Program-made: the position numbers and the translations under genes
The notes under the pieces: generated by a model
Database searches by the model: none
What the model saw: only the letters and a program-made list of their open reading frames with translations
Told to the model about the DNA's origin: nothing
Origin: Deinococcus koreensis
GTDB taxonomy: Bacteria; Deinococcota; Deinococci; Deinococcales; Deinococcaceae
DNA: 64,000 nucleotides
Reading direction: 5' to 3'
Assembly: GCF_002901445.1 (NCBI RefSeq)
Contig: NZ_PPPD01000001.1
Coordinates: 2,362,501-2,426,500, forward strand
Shown here: positions 49,960 through 58,459 of the stretch, one piece after another
Position numbering within the stretch: the stretch's first letter is position 1
Layout of the letters: every line of letters begins with the position of its first letter

Positions 49960-51488
49960 GGCTGCCCTCGCTGGCCTGCGCCCGGCAGGTGGGCCCCGGC
50001 GGGCTGGAGCGCGAGGTCGTGCTGGCGCATGTCGTGGACGTGCCCGAGACGCCGCGCTGGGTCACGCCGGGCACGTTCCTGCTCTCCACGGGGCTGTCCT
50101 GGCCGCGCTCAGCCCAGGGGCTCGCCTCGTTCGGCGAGGAACTCGCGGCCTGCCGGCCCGCGGCGGTCGTGCTGGCGGCGCCCCACTTCTTCCCGGCTTT
50201 CCCGCCCGAGGTCGCCTCTCCGCTCGCCCGGCGCGGCATCCTGACCCTGGAGCTGCCCTACGAGGTGCCCTTCGCGCAGGTGGTGCAGGAAGTCCACGGC
50301 CTGATCCTGCGCGAGCACGCCGACGTGCTGCGAAGGAGCGAGCGCATCCACCGGGCGCTGACCCGCGCCGCCCTGAGCGGCAACCTGGCCGACGTGGCGC
50401 AGACGCTCTCCGACGGCCTGGGACGCGGCGCGGTGGTGCTCGGGCCGGGTGGTCAGCCCCTCACACCCGCCCTGACTGACCTGCCCGCCGCCGACGTGGT
50501 GATGGCGGCCCTGGCCCGGCCCGGCAACGCGCCCCGCGAACTCTCGGGCGGCATCCTGGTGCCCGTGGTGCTGCGTGGCGGGCGCGAGGGCGGCGTGTGG
50601 GTGGCCCCTCCCCAGGCAGCCCCCCAGCCCGGCCGCGCCGCCCCCGAGCTGGCCCCCCCCGAACTCGCCCTGCGCGCCGCCGAGCACGCCGCCACCGTGG
50701 CCGGTCTGCTGCTGCTCGCCCAGCGCGACGCCGAGGTGCGCGAGGCCCGGCTGGGCTACACCTTCGTGGACACGCTGCTCGAGGGCCGCTTTTCCGGCGA
50801 TCCCACCGCGCAGGAACGCGCCGCCCGGCTGGGTTTCGACCCCGCCGGCGAGTACGCCGTGGGCCTGCTGGCCCTGGCCGACGCGCTGCCGCTGACCCCC
50901 GAGGGCTTCGCCAGCCGCGAGCGGGCCGCCCAGGGGCTGCGCGAGGTGCTGGTCTCGCTGGGCGCCGCGCCGCTGGTCTCCGTGAGCCTGAACACCGTCT
51001 GGTTCCTGCTTCCCGCCGCGCTGAGCGCCGAGCGCGTCTGGGCACGCCTGGGCTGGCAGGGCCGGCCGGACGCGCCGGGCGCTCTGGTCTACAGCCGCGT
51101 CCGCACGGGGGCCGAGGGGGTGGCGCAGGGCCGCGCCGAGACCCTGACGCTGGTGCCCCACGCCCGCCCCGGTCAGCTCCGCTCCTACGCCGAGGTGCTG
51201 ATCCCCCGCGCCCTGAGCGGCGACCGCGACGCCCAGGCCGACCTGAAGCGCAGCCTGCTGGGGCCGCTGCGGGCGGCCCGGGGCGGCGAGGGCCTGCTGG
51301 CGACCATCCGCACGCTGAGCGAGACGGGCTTCTCGCAGGTCGAGACCGCCGCGCGCCTGGGCATCCACGCCAACACCCTGCGCTACCGCATGGAGCGCAT
51401 CGAGACCCTCACCGGCCGGCCCCTGTCGCAGCCCGACACCCGCGCGCTGTGGTGGCTGGCGCTGCAGCTCGACGCCCTGGTGGAATAG
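49938..51488 (+). CDS. PucR-family transcriptional regulator
   Basis: 516 residues from the ATG at 49938 with GGGAGG four bases before. The N-terminal PucR domain is seen in HDALRLPSLACARQVGPGGL and TPRWVTPGTFLLSTGLSW. The C-terminal helix-turn-helix is LLATIRTLSETGFSQVETAA, then RLGIHANTLRYRMERIETLT, the HTH_30-like end of the family. PucR proteins govern purine catabolism in Bacillus, while relatives control polyamine or GABA genes. Divergence from the permease-pot operon makes that its likely target. Repeat copy D follows the stop. Confidence 0.9.
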   Translation: MQVHDALRLPSLACARQVGPGGLEREVVLAHVVDVPETPRWVTPGTFLLSTGLSWPRSAQGLASFGEELAACRPAAVVLAAPHFFPAFPPEVASPLARRGILTLELPYEVPFAQVVQEVHGLILREHADVLRRSERIHRALTRAALSGNLADVAQTLSDGLGRGAVVLGPGGQPLTPALTDLPAADVVMAALARPGNAPRELSGGILVPVVLRGGREGGVWVAPPQAAPQPGRAAPELAPPELALRAAEHAATVAGLLLLAQRDAEVREARLGYTFVDTLLEGRFSGDPTAQERAARLGFDPAGEYAVGLLALADALPLTPEGFASRERAAQGLREVLVSLGAAPLVSVSLNTVWFLLPAALSAERVWARLGWQGRPDAPGALVYSRVRTGAEGVAQGRAETLTLVPHARPGQLRSYAEVLIPRALSGDRDAQADLKRSLLGPLRAARGGEGLLATIRTLSETGFSQVETAARLGIHANTLRYRMERIETLTGRPLSQPDTRALWWLALQLDALVE

Positions 51489-51503
51489 AGGAAGCGTCGC
51501 CTC

Positions 51504-51613
51504 AACCCCTCTGCCTCGCAGCTCTCCGGGCTCCCCTGGACTCCTGGAGTCCGCAGGGAGGGAAGCTGGCACCGAAGATGACTGGCTGATACGGCTGCGG
51601 AGCACAGGGGGTC
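51504..51613. repeat. Palindromic repeat element, copy D (diverged)
   Basis: Begins AACCCCTCTGCCTCGCAGCT and ends near CAGGGGGT. The centre, with CTCCCCTGGACTCCTGGAGTCCG, is shorter and more diverged than in the other copies. It follows the PucR stop by 15 bases. Confidence 0.65.
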
Positions 51614-51635
51614 ACGCTGCGCCACCGTCCACCCC

Positions 51636-51663
51636 TTGCACTTTCCGGATCGGCCCGTACAAT
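51636..51663 (+). promoter_or_regulatory. Promoter of the permease-SDR operon
   Basis: TTGCAC (51636-51641), a 16-base spacer and TACAAT (51658-51663). It gives a leader of about 150 bases before the GTG at 51817. The leader contains a palindrome (GCAGAGGCCCGGGCCTGC) and no leader ORF at its start. Confidence 0.65.
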
Positions 51664-51816
51664 CGTGCGGTAAGTCACCGTCATCTCGAGGGGATGGTCG
51701 GGTCTGGGCAGAGGCCCGGGCCTGCACGTCGGCATCGGCGTATCCAGCCAGCGGTCAGGAGCTGCTTCGGTCAGGGTTCGTCCGAACACGGTTCAGCAGA
51801 GGTCAAAGGAGTCAGC

Positions 51817-53358
51817 GTGAGTCAGTCACCGGAGTCCCGCCCCGCCCCCCGTCCCCCGAGCGCCCCGCTGAATTCCGACGAGGCCACGCTGGCCGCCATG
51901 GGCTACCAGCAGGAGCTCTCGCGGCGCATGAAGGGCTTTTCCAACTTCGCGATCTCGTTCTCGATCATCTGCATCCTGTCGGGTGGGATCAATTCGCTTG
52001 GGCAGGGCATCTCGTCCATCGGCGGGGCCAGCATCGGGATCGGCTGGCCCATCGGCTGCCTGGTCAGCCTGCTGTTCGCGCTGGGCATGGCGCAGATCGC
52101 CTCCGCCTACCCCACGGCGGGCGGGCTGTACCACTGGGGCTCGGTGCTGGGCGGGCGCGGCTGGGGCTGGCTGACCGCCTGGCTCAACCTGATCGGGCTG
52201 GTCACCGTGCTGGGCGCCATCAACGTGGGCACCTACTTCTTCTTCATCGGCGCCTTCGGCGAGACGCTGGGAATTCCGGCCACCTTCGGCACCCAGGCGG
52301 TCTTCGTCATCACGATCACCGCCATCCAGGCGCTCGTGAACCACTTCGGCATCCGCCTGACCACCCGCCTGACCGACATGAGCGGCTACCTGATCTTCGC
52401 GGTCACGCTGGTGCTCACGGTGTCGCTGCTGGTCTTCGCCAGGAACATCGACCTCTCGCGCCTGTGGACCTTCACGAACTTCAGCGGCGAGGCGGGCGGC
52501 GGCGTCTGGCCGCAGAACTCCAGCCTGCTGAGCCTGTTCCTGCTGTGCCTGCTGCTGCCCATCTACACCATCACGGGCTTCGACGCCTCCGCGCACACCG
52601 CCGAGGAAACCGTGGACGCCCAGCGGGTCGTGCCGCGCGGCATCGTCAGTTCGGTGGCGTGGTCGTCGCTGTTCGGGTGGATCATGCTGATCGCCTTCGT
52701 GCTCGCCATTCCCGACATGCGGCAGGCGGCGGCGGGGGGCTTCGGCGTGTTCTTCAACACCATGAACGCGGTGCTGCCCGCCGGCCTGAAAATGCTGCTG
52801 TACGTGGGCATCTTCCTGGCGCAGTTCCTGTGCGGGCTGGCGACCGTGACCAGCGTCTCGCGCATGACCTTCGCCTTCGCCCGCGACGGCGGCCTGCCCT
52901 TTTCCGGCGCCCTGCGCGCCATCCACGCCAATTACCGCACGCCGGTCGCCGCGATCTGGACGACCGCGATCATCTCGGTACTGTTCACGCTGTACACCCC
53001 GGCCTACACCACCATCGTGTCGGTCACGGTGATCTTCCTGTTCCTGTCGTACGGCATTCCCATCGTGCTGGGGCTGTTCGCCTACGGGCGCAGCTGGACG
53101 AACATGGGGCCCTGGAACCTGGGGCCGCTGTTCCGCGTGGTGGCCGCGCTGGTCGGCGTGGCGGTCGTGATGATCTTCGTGATCGGCATCCAGCCGCCCA
53201 ACGCCAAGGCGCTGCCCATCACCCTGATCTTCCTGGGGCTGACTGCCGTGGTGTGGTTCGGGCTGGAACGCCGCCGTTTCCTGGGGCCGCCCAACACCGA
53301 GGCCATCCGCGCCCGGCAGGCCGAGCTGGATGCCGTGCGCCCCGCCGGCACCGATTGA
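51817..53358 (+). CDS. APC-family amino acid/GABA permease
   Basis: 513 residues from a GTG preceded by AAAGGAG. Twelve membrane segments; YQQELSRRMKGFSNFAISFS followed by SGGINSLGQGISSIGG and MAQIASAYPTAGGLYHWGSV are characteristic of the GABA/choline/amino-acid group of eukaryote-like and actinobacterial permeases. ITGFDASAHTAEETVDAQRV supports the same group. It overlaps the SDR gene by one base. It likely brings amines or amino acids to the enzymes that follow. Confidence 0.88.
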   Translation: MSQSPESRPAPRPPSAPLNSDEATLAAMGYQQELSRRMKGFSNFAISFSIICILSGGINSLGQGISSIGGASIGIGWPIGCLVSLLFALGMAQIASAYPTAGGLYHWGSVLGGRGWGWLTAWLNLIGLVTVLGAINVGTYFFFIGAFGETLGIPATFGTQAVFVITITAIQALVNHFGIRLTTRLTDMSGYLIFAVTLVLTVSLLVFARNIDLSRLWTFTNFSGEAGGGVWPQNSSLLSLFLLCLLLPIYTITGFDASAHTAEETVDAQRVVPRGIVSSVAWSSLFGWIMLIAFVLAIPDMRQAAAGGFGVFFNTMNAVLPAGLKMLLYVGIFLAQFLCGLATVTSVSRMTFAFARDGGLPFSGALRAIHANYRTPVAAIWTTAIISVLFTLYTPAYTTIVSVTVIFLFLSYGIPIVLGLFAYGRSWTNMGPWNLGPLFRVVAALVGVAVVMIFVIGIQPPNAKALPITLIFLGLTAVVWFGLERRRFLGPPNTEAIRARQAELDAVRPAGTD

Positions 53359-54122
53359 TGAGGCGTCTGGAGGGCCGGGTCGCCCTGATCTCCGGCGGCG
53401 CGGGCGGCGTGGGCGCGGCCGCCTCCCGGCTGTTCGCCGCCGAGGGCGCGCGGGTGGTGATCGTCGACCGGCAGGCGGAGGCGGGGGAGGCGCTGGCCGG
53501 GGAGCTGCGGGCGGCCGGCGCCGAGGCCGTCTTCGCCCAGGCGGACGTTTCGGTGGCCGCCGAAGTGCAGGCGGCGGTGCGGGCCGGGGTGGACGCCTTC
53601 GGCACGCTGGACGTGCTGTTCAACCACGCAGGCACCATCGTCATCAAGCCCTTCCTGGACACCACCGAAGAGGACTGGGACGGCCTGATGACCGTCAACG
53701 TGAAAAGCATGTTCCTGATGACGCGGGCCGTGCTGCCGCACATGCTGCGGGCGGGCCGGGGCGCCATCGTCTGCACCTCGTCCATCTCGGCGGTCGCGGC
53801 CACGCCGATGGAAGTCCTGTACGACACCACCAAGGGCGCGGTGCACCAGTTCGCCCGCGCCATCGCCGTCGAGTTCCGCGACCGGGGGATCCGCTGCAAC
53901 GCCGTGTGCCCCGGCTTCATCCGCACGCCCCACGGGCTGCGCGAGGTGCGCGAGCTGGCGGCGCTGGGGGTGGACACCTCTGAGGCCGCGATTGCCGCGC
54001 AGCAGGGCCGCCTCGCGGAGCCCGACGAGATCGCCCGCGCGGCGCTGTTCCTGGCGTCGGACGAGGCCAGTTTCGTGAACGGGGCGCAGCTGTTCGTGGA
54101 CAACGCGTTTACGGCGGTGTAG
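53358..54122 (+). CDS. Short-chain dehydrogenase/reductase
   Basis: 254 residues, classical SDR. The cofactor loop is SGGAGGVGAAASRLF (a variant of TGxxxGIG), with NHAG, the serine in TSSISAV and YDTTK as catalytic tyrosine and lysine. The acidic residue in VVIVDRQ favours NAD over NADP. The TGATG junction with the permease stop means co-translation. The substrate is unknown; an alcohol or amino-alcohol derived from the imported compound is plausible. Confidence 0.87.
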   Translation: MRRLEGRVALISGGAGGVGAAASRLFAAEGARVVIVDRQAEAGEALAGELRAAGAEAVFAQADVSVAAEVQAAVRAGVDAFGTLDVLFNHAGTIVIKPFLDTTEEDWDGLMTVNVKSMFLMTRAVLPHMLRAGRGAIVCTSSISAVAATPMEVLYDTTKGAVHQFARAIAVEFRDRGIRCNAVCPGFIRTPHGLREVRELAALGVDTSEAAIAAQQGRLAEPDEIARAALFLASDEASFVNGAQLFVDNAFTAV

Positions 54123-54631
54123 AGGGTGGATGATGGGCTGCCCCAGCCCCTTCTCTACGAGCGTGACAGGTTCACAAGCGGCTCATCCGAGTACCCCAAA
54201 GGGCAGGGGGAGCGAAGCGCTGCGCTCGGCATGTGGTCGCCACGGTTCCCCCGATGGCCCTGCATAGTGGCTTCATTGGTGAGGGCGGCGTAGCTGCCAT
54301 TTGCGTATCGCGTCGTTGCCCGCGCGCTGAGCGCACGATGGCATTCGTTCATGGGCAAGGGGGAAGCGTCGGTTTTCAACTGCCTGTGGTTGTCGGCGGT
54401 GGGTTGGTGAATAAGGCTGTTGCTCTGGCGGATCTATTTCCCAAACATTCGACGAACTCCCTTCTCCCCTCGCGGGAGAGGGGCTGGGGGTGAGGGGGCG
54501 TGTGACCATCACCCACACCCACTTTCCCCGCCCCAGAGCGCATCATGGAACCCGCCCGACTGCTACCCCTCCCCGGCTCATAGCCCATAGCTCATCGCTC
54601 CATCCCCCCAGTCCCCGTTCGAGGTCTCCCC
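54123..54631. repeat. Intergenic region with several repeat types
   Basis: No gene is supported here. It contains AAGCGCTGCGCTCGGCA (54215-54231) and GCGTCGTTGCCCGCGCGCT (54310-54328), both shared with 63608-64000. It also holds a hairpin CTCCCCTCGCGGGAGAGGGGC near 54467, of the kind common in many GC-rich genomes, and CTCATAGCCCATAGCTCATC near 54575. Confidence 0.6.
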
Positions 54632-56029
54632 ATGTACCACGTCACGCTGGGCCACACGCACCATTCCTTCGCCGACCTGAGAGTGCTGCTGGGCCGCGCC
54701 AGCCCGCCGAAATCCGGCGACGAGCTGGCGGGACTGGCGGCCGGGAGCGCCGCCGAGCGCGAGGCCGCCCGCGCGGTGCTGGCCGACCTGCCTCTCACGG
54801 TGTTCCTGGAGCAGCCGCTCATTCCCTACGAACACGACGAGGTCACGCGCCTGATCGTGGACTCGCACGACGCGGCGGCCTTCGCGCCGGTCTCCGGCCT
54901 CAGCGTGGGGCAGTTCCGCGACTGGCTGCTGGGCGACGCGGCGACTCCGGCCGTCCTCTCCGCCCTCGCGCCCGGCCTGACCCCTGAGATGGTCGCGGCG
55001 GTCGCCAAGCTCATGCGAAATCAGGATCTGGTGCTGGTGGCGGCGAAATGCGAGGTGGTCACGCGCTTCCGGAACACCCTGGGCACGCGCGGCACCTTCT
55101 CCACGCGCCTGCAGCCCAACCACCCCACCGACGACCCGCGCGGCATCCTGGCGAGCACGCTCGACGGCCTCAGTTACGGGGCGGGCGACGCCGTGATCGG
55201 CATCAACCCGGCGCTGGATTCGGTGGAGAGCTGTATGACGCTGCTTTCGCTGCTGGACGAGTTCCGCGTCTCGACCGGCATCCCCACCCAGACCTGCGTG
55301 CTCACGCACGTGACGAACACGCTCCAGGCCATCGGGCGCGGCGCCCCGGTCGATCTGGTCTTCCAGAGCGTGGCGGGCACCCAGGCGGCGAATGCGGGCT
55401 TCGGCATCGACCTCGCGCTGCTGGCCGAGGCGCATGCGGCGGCGCTGGAGCTGCGGCGCGGAGAACAGCTCGCCGGGGGCTTCGGGGACAACGTGATGTA
55501 TTTCGAGACCGGCCAGGGCAGCGCTCTGTCCGCCGGGGCGCACCACGGGGTCGATCAGGGCACGCTGGAGGCCCGCGCCTACGCGGTCGCGCGGCGCTTC
55601 CGGCCGCTGCTGGTGAACACCGTGGTCGGCTTCATCGGCCCCGAGTACCTCTACGACGGCAAGCAGATCATCCGCGCCGGGCTGGAGGATCACTTCTGCG
55701 GCAAGCTGCTGGGCCTGCCGATGGGCTGCGACATCTGCTATACCAACCACGCCGAGGCCGATGGCGACGACATGGACGTGCTGCTGACCATGCTGGGCGC
55801 GGCGGGCGTGAATTTCATCATGGGTATTCCGGGCGCCGACGACATCATGCTCAACTACCAGTCCACGTCCTTCCACGACGCCTGGTACGTGCGCAAGGTC
55901 TTCGGCCGCCCGCCCGCGCCGGAGTTCGCCGCGTGGCTGGACGGGGTCGGCCTGACGCGGGGCGGCCAGCTCGCCGCGCCCCAGCCCGGCCCGGTACGTG
56001 CCCTGCTGGCGGGCCTGGAGCGCGCCTGA
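54632..56029 (+). CDS. eutB: Ethanolamine ammonia-lyase large subunit
   Basis: 465 residues, the expected length for EutB. Conserved blocks include AAKCEVVTRFRNTLGTRGTF, LQPNHPTDDPRGILAS, YGAGDAVIGINPA, NVMYFETGQGSALSAGAHHG with the catalytic glutamate, and CDICYTNHAEADGDDMD. It is the adenosylcobalamin-dependent enzyme splitting ethanolamine to acetaldehyde and ammonia. GAGG lies seven bases before the ATG. It overlaps eutC by one base. No microcompartment shell gene is present. Confidence 0.95.
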   Translation: MYHVTLGHTHHSFADLRVLLGRASPPKSGDELAGLAAGSAAEREAARAVLADLPLTVFLEQPLIPYEHDEVTRLIVDSHDAAAFAPVSGLSVGQFRDWLLGDAATPAVLSALAPGLTPEMVAAVAKLMRNQDLVLVAAKCEVVTRFRNTLGTRGTFSTRLQPNHPTDDPRGILASTLDGLSYGAGDAVIGINPALDSVESCMTLLSLLDEFRVSTGIPTQTCVLTHVTNTLQAIGRGAPVDLVFQSVAGTQAANAGFGIDLALLAEAHAAALELRRGEQLAGGFGDNVMYFETGQGSALSAGAHHGVDQGTLEARAYAVARRFRPLLVNTVVGFIGPEYLYDGKQIIRAGLEDHFCGKLLGLPMGCDICYTNHAEADGDDMDVLLTMLGAAGVNFIMGIPGADDIMLNYQSTSFHDAWYVRKVFGRPPAPEFAAWLDGVGLTRGGQLAAPQPGPVRALLAGLERA

Positions 56030-56802
56030 TGGACAAGCCCATGTCCTCTCCCTGGGACGTGCTGAAGACCTTCACCGACGCGCGGGTGGCGCAGGGGCGG
56101 GTGGGCACCTCGCTGCCCACCCGCGAACTGCTGGCCTTCACGCAGGCCCACGCGGCGGCGCGCGACGCGGTGCATGAGGCGGCCGACTTCGCGGGTCTGC
56201 GTGCCGTGCTGGAGGGCATGGGCGAGGAGGTGCTGGACGTGCGGAGCCGGGTGCCCGACCGCGCCACCTACCTGCGCCGCCCCGACCTGGGCCGCGCCCT
56301 GCACCCCGAATCGCGGGCTGCGCTGGAAGGCCAGCGCCCGCCGGTCGCTCCCGACATTGCCATTGTGCTCGCGGACGGGCTGTCGGCGGGGGCGCTGGCG
56401 CAGGTGCCGGACGTTCTGGGCGCGCTGCTGCCGGCGCTGCGGGGCGCGGGCTTCACCCTCGCGCCGCTCATCCTCGCCTCGCAGGCGCGGGTGGCGCTGG
56501 GCGACCCCGTGGCGCTGGCCCTGGGCGCGCGGCTGGTGCTGGTGCTGATCGGCGAGCGCCCCGGTCTGAGCAGTCCCGACAGCCTGGGCGCCTACCTCAC
56601 CCACGATCCGCAGCCGCTGACCCCCGACTCGGCGCGCAACTGTGTGTCCAACATCCGTCCGGCGGGGCTGGAGGCGCGCGTGGCGGCGTGGCGGCTCTTT
56701 CACCTGATCTCCGGGGCGCTGCGGCGCGGCCTCAGCGGCGTGGCCCTGAAGGATGAAAGTGGCGAGCCGCCCCCGGACTTCGCCCCATCCGCCCTACGCT
56801 AG
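56029..56802 (+). CDS. eutC: Ethanolamine ammonia-lyase small subunit
   Basis: 257 residues from the ATG in TGATG at the eutB stop. FTDARVAQGRVGTSLPTREL at the N-terminus, DIAIVLADGLSAGALAQVP and LVLVLIGERPGLSSPDSLGA (cobalamin-binding part), and SARNCVSNIRPAGLE are diagnostic. It completes the heterooligomeric lyase. The acetaldehyde product could be handled by one of the aldehyde dehydrogenases nearby, but that is inference. Confidence 0.94.
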   Translation: MDKPMSSPWDVLKTFTDARVAQGRVGTSLPTRELLAFTQAHAAARDAVHEAADFAGLRAVLEGMGEEVLDVRSRVPDRATYLRRPDLGRALHPESRAALEGQRPPVAPDIAIVLADGLSAGALAQVPDVLGALLPALRGAGFTLAPLILASQARVALGDPVALALGARLVLVLIGERPGLSSPDSLGAYLTHDPQPLTPDSARNCVSNIRPAGLEARVAAWRLFHLISGALRRGLSGVALKDESGEPPPDFAPSALR

Positions 56803-56957
56803 CCCTCTGGAGCCGCCCTCCAGCGAACAGGCCACTTCCTTGTGGCTGCCCTCCGGGGTTGGGGGGGCCGGGGGCGGGTACGCTGACCCCGTCCACGCCC
56901 CCGCCACACGCCCTGATTCCACATCCGACCCTGCCCACCGGGGCTCAAGGAGGCCGC

Positions 56958-58250
56958 ATGACTGTCACCACCACCCGAACCCAGGAACTGCTCGCGCTGC
57001 GGCAGTCCGAGATCCCGCGCGGCGTCAGCAACGCGCATCCCATCGTGGCTGCCCGCGCCCAGGGGGTGCGCCTGTGGGATATCGAGGGCCGTGAATACCA
57101 CGACTGGGTGGGCGGGATCGGCGTGCTGAACGTGGGGCACAACCATCCGGCGGTGGTCGCGGCGGTGCAGGCGCAGCTCTCGGCGTTCAGCCACACCTGT
57201 TTCCAGGTCACCATGTACGAGCCCTACCTGCGGCTCGCCCAGCGCCTGAACGCCCGCTTCCCCGGCGACGGCCCCGCCAAGACCATCTTCCTCTCGACCG
57301 GCGCCGAGGCCACCGAGAACGCCATCAAGATCGCGCGGGCCCACACGAACCGCCCCGCCGTCATCTCCTTCACGCACTCCTTCCACGGCCGCACCCTGAT
57401 GGGCATGTCGCTGACCGGCAAGAAGGCGTACTACGCGCAGAATTTCGGCCCCTTCGCCCCCGACGTCTACCACGCGCCCTTTCCCTACGAGTACCGGGGA
57501 GTGAGCGTGGAAGCCGCGCTGGAGGGCCTGCACGAACTGTTCCGCACCACCGTCGACCCGTCGCGCGTGGCCGCGATCATCCTCGAACCCGTGCTGGGGG
57601 AGGGCGGTTTCCTGCCCGTGCCGACCGCGTTCCTGAAGGCGCTGCGGGGCATCTGCGACGAGCACGGCATCGTCTTCATCGCCGACGAGATCCAGAGCGG
57701 CATCGGGCGCACCGGCTCGTTCTGGGCCATCGAGCACAGCGGCGTGAAGCCCGACCTGCTGTGCTTCGCCAAGAGCATCGGCGGGGGCCTGCCCCTCAGC
57801 GGCGTGACCGGCAAGGCCGAGATCATGGACGCGCCCTCGGTCGGCGGCCTGGGCGGCACCTACGCCGGCAATCCGCTCGCCTGCGCGGCCGGGCTGGCGG
57901 TGCTGGATCTCTTCGAGGACGGCACGCTGCTGGAGCACGCTCGCACGGTGGGGGAGAGGCTGCGCGCCGCGTTCGTGGAGCTGCAGGCGGAGCTTCCGGC
58001 CATCGGGGACGTGCGCGGCACCGGGCCGATGATCGCCCTGGAATTCGTGAAAGACCGGGAGAGTCAGGCGCCCGATCCCGAGATGGCCTCGCGCGTGGTC
58101 GAGGCGGCGCGGGGGCGCGGCCTGCTGCTGCTCAAGGCCGGCATGTACGCTTCGGTGATTCGCGTGCTGGTGCCCCTGACGGTGACGGAGGAGGAGCTGG
58201 AGGAGGGACTGGCGAGGTTCACGGCGGCGGTGCGTGAGGCGGGGGGCTAA
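56958..58250 (+). CDS. Class III aminotransferase, 4-aminobutyrate type
   Basis: 430 residues; CAAGGAGG lies four bases before the ATG. Motifs: IGVLNVGHNHPAVVAAVQAQ, STGAEATENAIKIARAHT, SFHGRTLMG, FIADEIQSGIGRTGSFWAIE and LLCFAKSIGGGLPLSG with PLP Lys272. The pattern fits 4-aminobutyrate-2-oxoglutarate aminotransferases (GabT). Its TAA stop lies within the first bases of repeat copy E, so the C-terminus was probably set by that insertion. It is one of two such enzymes in a row. Confidence 0.88.
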   Translation: MTVTTTRTQELLALRQSEIPRGVSNAHPIVAARAQGVRLWDIEGREYHDWVGGIGVLNVGHNHPAVVAAVQAQLSAFSHTCFQVTMYEPYLRLAQRLNARFPGDGPAKTIFLSTGAEATENAIKIARAHTNRPAVISFTHSFHGRTLMGMSLTGKKAYYAQNFGPFAPDVYHAPFPYEYRGVSVEAALEGLHELFRTTVDPSRVAAIILEPVLGEGGFLPVPTAFLKALRGICDEHGIVFIADEIQSGIGRTGSFWAIEHSGVKPDLLCFAKSIGGGLPLSGVTGKAEIMDAPSVGGLGGTYAGNPLACAAGLAVLDLFEDGTLLEHARTVGERLRAAFVELQAELPAIGDVRGTGPMIALEFVKDRESQAPDPEMASRVVEAARGRGLLLLKAGMYASVIRVLVPLTVTEEELEEGLARFTAAVREAGG

Positions 58251-58389
58251 CCCCTCTGCTTCGCAGCTGTACCAGCCAGTCAGCTTCGCTGCCAGCTCCC
58301 CTCTCCTTCGGAGCTTTGCAAGTCGAGGGGAGCCAAGTAAACACCTTGCCTCCCCTTGAGGGGAGGTGCCCCGGAGGGGCGGAGGGGTT
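58249..58389. repeat. Palindromic repeat element, copy E
   Basis: AACCCCTCTGCTTCGCAGCT at the left, GGAGGGGTT at the right, with CAGCTCCCCTC/GAGGGGAGCC and CCTCCCCTTGAGGGGAGG arms. 141 bases. Its first bases complete the TAA stop of the aminotransferase gene. Confidence 0.85.
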
Positions 58390-58459
58390 CACCGGAGGCG
58401 AGCAGACCCACCAGCGCATCGGCATCACCCCTTTCCGATCAACCCACACAGGAGTCCCC

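Noticed and set aside
54490..54987. 165-codon frame before and into eutB
   Set aside because: It overlaps the well-supported eutB start in another frame and its content is arginine and proline rich without motifs.
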